Below are positions 61,289 to 64,000 of a stretch of 64,000 nt of DNA, one piece after another. This DNA comes from AP-15 sp963797115. GTDB lineage: Bacteria > Pseudomonadota > Alphaproteobacteria > ATCC43930 > CGMCC-115725. Where the stretch lies: contig CAWCOH010000001.1 in assembly GCA_963797115.1 (NCBI GenBank), positions 2,728,001-2,792,000 of the forward strand, given 5' to 3'. Below the pieces are notes generated by a model that saw only the letters and a list, made by a program, of their open reading frames with translations, ran no database searches and was not told where the DNA came from. How positions within the stretch are numbered: the first letter of the stretch is position 1; each line of letters opens with the position of its first letter. A program made the position numbers and the translations under genes.

Positions 61289-61915
61289 GGCGCGTCCCCC
61301 TTTGTGGTCTATCTATCGGATCAGTATCATATCTGACCCCATTTGCCAGTCACGCTAGCGCAGGTAGTGTCTCCCAACCGGACGATGAGCGACAGGATTT
61401 CCGAGAACATCTGACGGGCCAGCGCGGCCGCGGCCGTAGCAGACCACGGTTTCCGGCATGCCGGCATCCGCATGAAATCGCGGAGATGTGGGCCAGGGGA
61501 GGATCTGAAGGCGAACCGAGGACTGTGCTACGACGACGCGCAGAAGGCCGAGCAGCGTACGATCGAGCGCCGACTGAGCCACGGTTGCACCGGGGGGCGC
61601 CCACTACCCGGGCCGATCGATCACCGGCTGGAAAGGGTGGGTTTTTCCTGACGCACCCTAATCTGTTTGGCTGAGAAAACGCCAACAAACAAATGGATTT
61701 TACGTAAGTATTTTTGAAAGAAAGCATAAACAAGACGTAACTTTTAGCAAGTTCCCTTTGCTCTAAATAACCGATTGATTTAAATCGACTGATGCATACC
61801 ACGTACTTCTTAATTCGTGTTTATGGTTGACGATCCTTTTCGCCCCGTCTGCCATCGCCAAAGATAAACCATCCGGCGACAACACAGCCGCGCAGGGTTT
61901 GCGCGTGCGAGTAGA
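61289..61915. other. Intergenic region with AT-rich part
   Basis: No gene recognised. From 61660 to 61830 the sequence is AT-rich (repeated ACAAAC, TTTTAG, AAATAA), which suggests the regulatory region of the mannosidase gene or a foreign origin. Confidence 0.4.
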
Positions 61916-63304
61916 GTGAAAGGGCGCGCAACCCAATTTCTTGCCGCGGCTGCGATATGCGGCTTAGTTAGACATATGCCACCGCCATCCGCCGATGAAC
62001 ATATACCACGACTTGAACAGGTCATCGCCGAAGCCGGCCGTGCTACGGCAGCTTATCTCAGCTATGCAGAGAGGCAGCAGCTAATGACTATGTTCAGGTT
62101 GGCTCTGACCGATACGGACAGGCAACTAGTCATGGCCGAGGACGGAACGGCTTATGTAAAGACAGGCGATATCCCGGCCGAATGGCTGCGGGATTCAAGT
62201 GCACAGATACGGCCGTTTCTGTACTTTGCCCGCGAGGATAAGGCAATCGCGAATAAGGTCAAAGCCGTGATCGAGAGGCAAGCGATGTATATTGCGCTCG
62301 ATCCTTATGCCAACGCGTTCCGGGACGATTTCACAGTTTGGGAGCGGAAGTTCGAATTGGATTCGCTTTCCTACCCAATTTTGCTGGTTTGGACGTACTG
62401 GAAAGTAACAGGCGACAATTCGGTTTTCACACCTTCCGTCAAAATGGCATTCAGCCGCGCGCTCGAGACCATGTTCACCGAACAGGACCATGATGGCGTC
62501 CTGCCGGGCCATCGACCCTCCAATTACCACTTCGAGTCCGACACACAATCATCGGGGAAAATGCCGGTCGGCTATACCGGGATGATCTGGGTCGCCTTCC
62601 GTCCGTCGGACGACGAATGCCTCTACAATTTTCCGATCCCCGTGGAAATCCAAGCCGTTCAAGCGTTAAACGCGTTGGCGGAAATGGGGAGATTTATCGG
62701 CCGGACGGATGTGGCCAAGGCGGCAGAAACACTGGGCAAGCAAGTCAAGGCCGGAATCGAGCAATATGGTATTGTCGATACGCCCGACCATGGGCGGCTC
62801 TATGCCTATGAGGTAGACGGCCTCGGACATGTGAATTTGATGGATGACGCAAACATACCCAGTCTGTTATCCATTCCCTATTTCGGCTATGTCTCGGAGA
62901 CAGACGAAATTTACGTGGCTACACGCCGGTTCATTCTCTCGCCTGCCAATCCTTATTTTTACGAAGCGACATTTAAAGGTGAGAAGCTTTCCGGCATCGG
63001 TAGCCCGCATACGCCCGCTGGAATGATCTGGCCGCTGGCGCAAGAGATGCAGGGCATGACGACGGACCAAAAGGACGAGCAGATCAGACTGTTCAGGATG
63101 CTTTTGATGAGTGATCCCGGCGACCATCAGCCGCATGAATCCTATGCGGCCAATAATCCGAAGCATTTCACCCGCAAGGATTTTGGTTGGGCTAAAGCAC
63201 AGTTCGCGGAGTTCGTGTTGAGGGCAATTTTGGGCTGGATGCCACTGCCCGTTCCTCCGAAACTCGAAATAGCTACCTATGAGAAATCGTCCTTCTCACC
63301 TTAA
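61916..63304 (+). CDS. Glycoside hydrolase family 125-type exo-alpha-1,6-mannosidase
   Basis: The GTG at 61916 (or ATG 61976) starts a protein with TGDIPAEWLRDSSAQIRPFL, DFTVWERKFELDSLSYPILL, GYTGMIWVAFRPSDDECLYN, FPIPVEIQAVQALNALAEM and MDDANIPSLLSIPYFGYV. This is the GH125 (DUF1237) alpha/alpha-barrel pattern. Family members release mannose from alpha-1,6-linked mannans, as on yeast cell walls. At 462 residues the length is normal. A weak hydrophobic start (FLAAAAICGLV) may be a signal if GTG is used. GC is lower than in the housekeeping genes, hinting at transfer. Confidence 0.88.
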   Translation: MKGRATQFLAAAAICGLVRHMPPPSADEHIPRLEQVIAEAGRATAAYLSYAERQQLMTMFRLALTDTDRQLVMAEDGTAYVKTGDIPAEWLRDSSAQIRPFLYFAREDKAIANKVKAVIERQAMYIALDPYANAFRDDFTVWERKFELDSLSYPILLVWTYWKVTGDNSVFTPSVKMAFSRALETMFTEQDHDGVLPGHRPSNYHFESDTQSSGKMPVGYTGMIWVAFRPSDDECLYNFPIPVEIQAVQALNALAEMGRFIGRTDVAKAAETLGKQVKAGIEQYGIVDTPDHGRLYAYEVDGLGHVNLMDDANIPSLLSIPYFGYVSETDEIYVATRRFILSPANPYFYEATFKGEKLSGIGSPHTPAGMIWPLAQEMQGMTTDQKDEQIRLFRMLLMSDPGDHQPHESYAANNPKHFTRKDFGWAKAQFAEFVLRAILGWMPLPVPPKLEIATYEKSSFSP

Positions 63305-63743
63305 TTTACTGGACGATGGCGGCGGCGTCGAAGCAGCGTTCGGTTAGTGCATTCGGTCCCGGTCAGTCGAGCGCCACCCATCGTGCAGGAGTTTCGCCGT
63401 TCCCTGTCGAAGACGAACCGGTGTCGGCCTGCCGATCTAGGGCGAAGGCGGGCCGGTGATCCTTCGGACCGACGGCTATCTCGAGGACGCCGTGGTCCTC
63501 GCCGAACTCGATGCGTCGGTCTCCCTCGGCCGAGGCGCGGTCGCGTGGCTACGAGGCGCGACGGCGGCACCGCGCCAATTCTGTGATCGAGCAATCCTGA
63601 CGCATGGGAACCGTACCCCGCTTTGTGCGGCAATAGGACTAGGATAGAGGCTAACGCCTCATAGGTTTCAGTCGGTGCATTTGTGCTATAGAATAGGAAT
63701 AGCAAGTCGCGGACGCGGCGCCGGGCGTGTCAAACGACATCCG
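63305..63743. other. Intergenic region
   Basis: No gene supported. Short GC-rich frames on both strands have no recognisable motifs. Confidence 0.4.
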
Positions 63744-63779
63744 GAATTGACCCCCTGGCGACACGAAGAATTGACCCCC
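63744..63779. repeat. IS21-type terminal direct repeats
   Basis: GAATTGACCCCC occurs at 63744-63755 and 63768-63779. Two closely spaced direct copies of a (G)AATTGACCCC motif are typical for the multiple terminal repeats of IS21-family elements, whose body would lie to the right. Confidence 0.55.
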
Positions 63780-63929
63780 GGCTGGTCTCTGGCGGAGCGG
63801 GTTGTCCGCGGAGTCCACAGGAGGGACCCGCGCATTGCGGAGCGACCCTCACGAGTTCTGGCGCAGCGATGCGCGGGGGGTATCTGTGGGCCCCCGTGGG
63901 CGAGCTGTGGTCCAGGTTGGCACTGTTGG

Positions 63930-64000
63930 TCATGCCAGCGTTTGCTCGGACAAGGCCGGCGTTTTGATCAGCCCCGAGCGACGTTTCTCGCGCAGCCGAT
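63930..64000 (-). CDS. C-terminal tail of an IS21-type helper ATPase (IstB-like), partial
   Basis: The minus strand at the window edge reads RLREKRRSGLIKTPALSEQT then LA and stop (63930). The (SY)RLREKRR-GL pattern occurs at the C-terminus of IstB-like IS21 helper proteins, and the IS21-type end repeats lie 150 bases away. Most of the gene is outside the window. Confidence 0.45.
   Translation of the reverse strand, partial: RLREKRRSGLIKTPALSEQTLA

Noticed and set aside
61350..61802. A 150-codon minus-strand frame before the mannosidase gene
   Set aside because: Low-complexity Arg/Ser-rich product beginning in AT-rich DNA, with no motif or ribosome site.

Overview
The window reads as chromosomal DNA of a GC-rich alphaproteobacterium, most likely of the Rhodospirillales type. 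This is inferred from gene order: rplU-rpmA-obg-proB-proA-nadD-rsfS-rlmH, a guaB / rsmB-guaA block with ppx-rlmE beside it, a double cold-shock-domain protein, and many solute ABC transporters. No 16S rRNA gene is present to confirm it.

Layout. 1-595 is the start of a malic enzyme gene leaving the window. 600-5300 is a decayed accessory island: a frameshifted SLOG-like gene, a malic-enzyme fragment, an AT-richer membrane pentapeptide-repeat gene cut by an insertion sequence, and an IS5-type transposase and a TIR-NB-ARC-TPR gene that were both split by one ~0.77-kb inversion. 5660-11440 is a dense housekeeping run (L21, L27, Obg, proline biosynthesis, NAD synthesis, ribosome silencing, 23S methylation). 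11580-15200 is a scrap zone behind a tRNA-Thr gene (truncated acetamidase, truncated dioxygenase beta subunit, IS110 and DUF5681 fragments) that also holds a probable 54-residue lipoprotein gene. 15200-23770 carries a glyoxalase-fold protein, a DUF364 protein and an amidase on the minus strand, facing a complete five-gene peptide-type ABC importer. 24100-31450 is accessory metabolism: GH64 glucanase, small secreted and membrane proteins, cupin, opine-dehydrogenase-like enzyme, gamma-glutamylcyclotransferase, amidohydrolase, and a frameshifted SDR.

32180-41090 is a redox and sulfur region: a two-subunit molybdenum hydroxylase (iorAB type), a flavocytochrome c sulfide dehydrogenase pair (fccA, fccB), and soxX, soxY, soxZ, soxA. 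A group II intron sits between soxX and soxY. soxB and soxCD are not present. 41300-46710 holds a nitrate/sulfonate/taurine-type ABC importer bracketed by two near-identical class III cyclase genes, one truncated. 46800-49020 is an ArsR-controlled group with two SRPBCC proteins and a DUF899 protein. 49300-55640 is the guaA-rsmB, guaB, rlmE-ppx block on the minus strand. A tRNA-Gln gene with an eight-base anticodon loop follows. The remainder holds a flavin monooxygenase, a double cold-shock protein, a large membrane protein, a GH125 mannosidase, and an IS21-like end running off the window.

The general picture is a stable housekeeping backbone interrupted by IS-driven decay. At least ten broken or partial genes can be recognised. 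The most notable observations are the reconstructable inversion, the tRNA-Gln loop insertion, the NadD-RsfS fused reading frame, the apparent ATC start of rlmH, the intron within the sox cluster, and the cyclase duplication around an ABC operon.
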